This document shows positions 50,369-50,502 of a DNA stretch of 50,502 bases, piece after piece; positions within the stretch are counted from its first letter, which is position 1, and each line of letters opens with the position of its first letter. The stretch comes from an uncultured Collinsella sp. (GTDB lineage Bacteria; Actinomycetota; Coriobacteriia; Coriobacteriales; Coriobacteriaceae). A program made the translations under genes and the position numbers. The notes below the pieces were generated by a model. It was not told where the DNA came from. It searched no databases and saw only the letters and a list, made by a program, of their open reading frames with translations. Location: positions 1-50,502 of the forward strand of contig CAUHHV010000016.1 in the NCBI GenBank assembly GCA_959606065.1. Reading direction: 5' to 3'.

Positions 50369-50377
50369 CTGATTTGG

Positions 50378-50405
50378 AAACGGTCCTCGAAAGGGGACCG
50401 TTTTT
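50378..50405 (+). terminator. Intrinsic terminator after tRNA-Val
   Basis: AAACGGTCC pairs with GGACCGTTT and is followed by a run of T. Confidence 0.92.
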
Positions 50406-50410
50406 GTTTG

Positions 50411-50502
50411 CGCCCGGTGCATGGGATTCGAACCCGACAGGGTGCGAAGCTGAGGAAACGCGAAGCGTTTTCCAGCGCAGCACGCGAGGGCCGCAGGCCC
50501 GA
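50411..50502. other. Hairpin-rich segment with a tRNA-like T-arm, cut by the window end
   Basis: GGGATTCGAACCC near 50424 has the sequence of a tRNA T-arm read on the minus strand, but no matching acceptor end lies next to it. GGAAACGC/GCGTTTTCC and GGGCC/GGCCC hairpins follow up to the end of the window. It may be part of a tRNA-like gene or a mobile-element end outside the window. Confidence 0.4.

Noticed and set aside
1..50502. Prophage or large mobile island
   Set aside because: No integrase, transposase, phage structural or conjugation gene is present; only small repeats and the hipBA module look mobile.

Overview
The window is GC-rich bacterial DNA that looks like a chromosomal segment of a gut Coriobacteriia species, most like Collinsella. 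This is my inference from the translation cluster (tRNA-Tyr/Thr/Met, tuf, rpmG, tRNA-Trp, secE, nusG, rplK, rplA), the disA-ispD-ispF-cysS-rlmB-yacP block, the style of the palindromic intergenic repeats and protein sequences remembered from that group. No database search was run. Almost everything is ordinary core genome. The accessory parts are a beta-glucoside locus, a hipBA module and a decayed leucine locus.

Layout. 1-5.5 kb (+): a small MscS channel; a cytosolic ParB-like/BMP fusion protein with an overlapping metallophosphoesterase; a sigma factor with a DUF4179 membrane protein. 5.7-7.4 kb: palindromic repeats, then a dead leuA'-'leuB remnant (-) that still carries an intact leucine leader peptide and attenuator-like hairpins. 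7.5-11.9 kb (-): the tRNA/tuf unit and the rpmG-to-rplA unit, each with its own promoter of a shared design. 12.3-16.2 kb: an RpiR regulator divergent from a GH1 phospho-glucosidase and a PTS EIIBC. 16.3-16.9 kb: repeats, tRNA-Thr and a 28-bp partial copy of that tRNA.

16.9-22.4 kb (-): yacP-like NYN gene, rlmB, cysS, ispF, ispD, disA. 22.6-25.2 kb (+): manganese riboswitch with mntP, then hipB-hipA behind a perfect palindrome. 25.3-29.8 kb (-): pepD and clpC. 30-35 kb (-): a very large 2-hydroxyacyl-CoA-dehydratase-activase-like protein overlapping a TetR gene, with a 21-bp palindrome at the promoter. 35.4-37.8 kb (-): DUF2798 membrane protein and a ThrE-like exporter. 38-50 kb (-): lysS (fused to a tRNA-binding domain), greA, tatA, tRNA-Pro, ispE, veg, dtd, rdgB, rph, murI, a HAD phosphatase, murE and asnB, then tRNA-Val (+).

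Most genes serve translation and RNA quality control (tuf, secE/nusG, rplK/A, cysS, lysS, rlmB, dtd, rph), MEP isoprenoid synthesis (ispD, ispE and ispF are all here), cell wall precursors (murI, murE) and c-di-AMP (disA). The most interesting signals are the leucine attenuator left in front of a deleted pathway, a 57-bp inverted-repeat element found four times with invariant geometry, other palindromic intergenic repeats, and the ParB-BMP/phosphoesterase pair.
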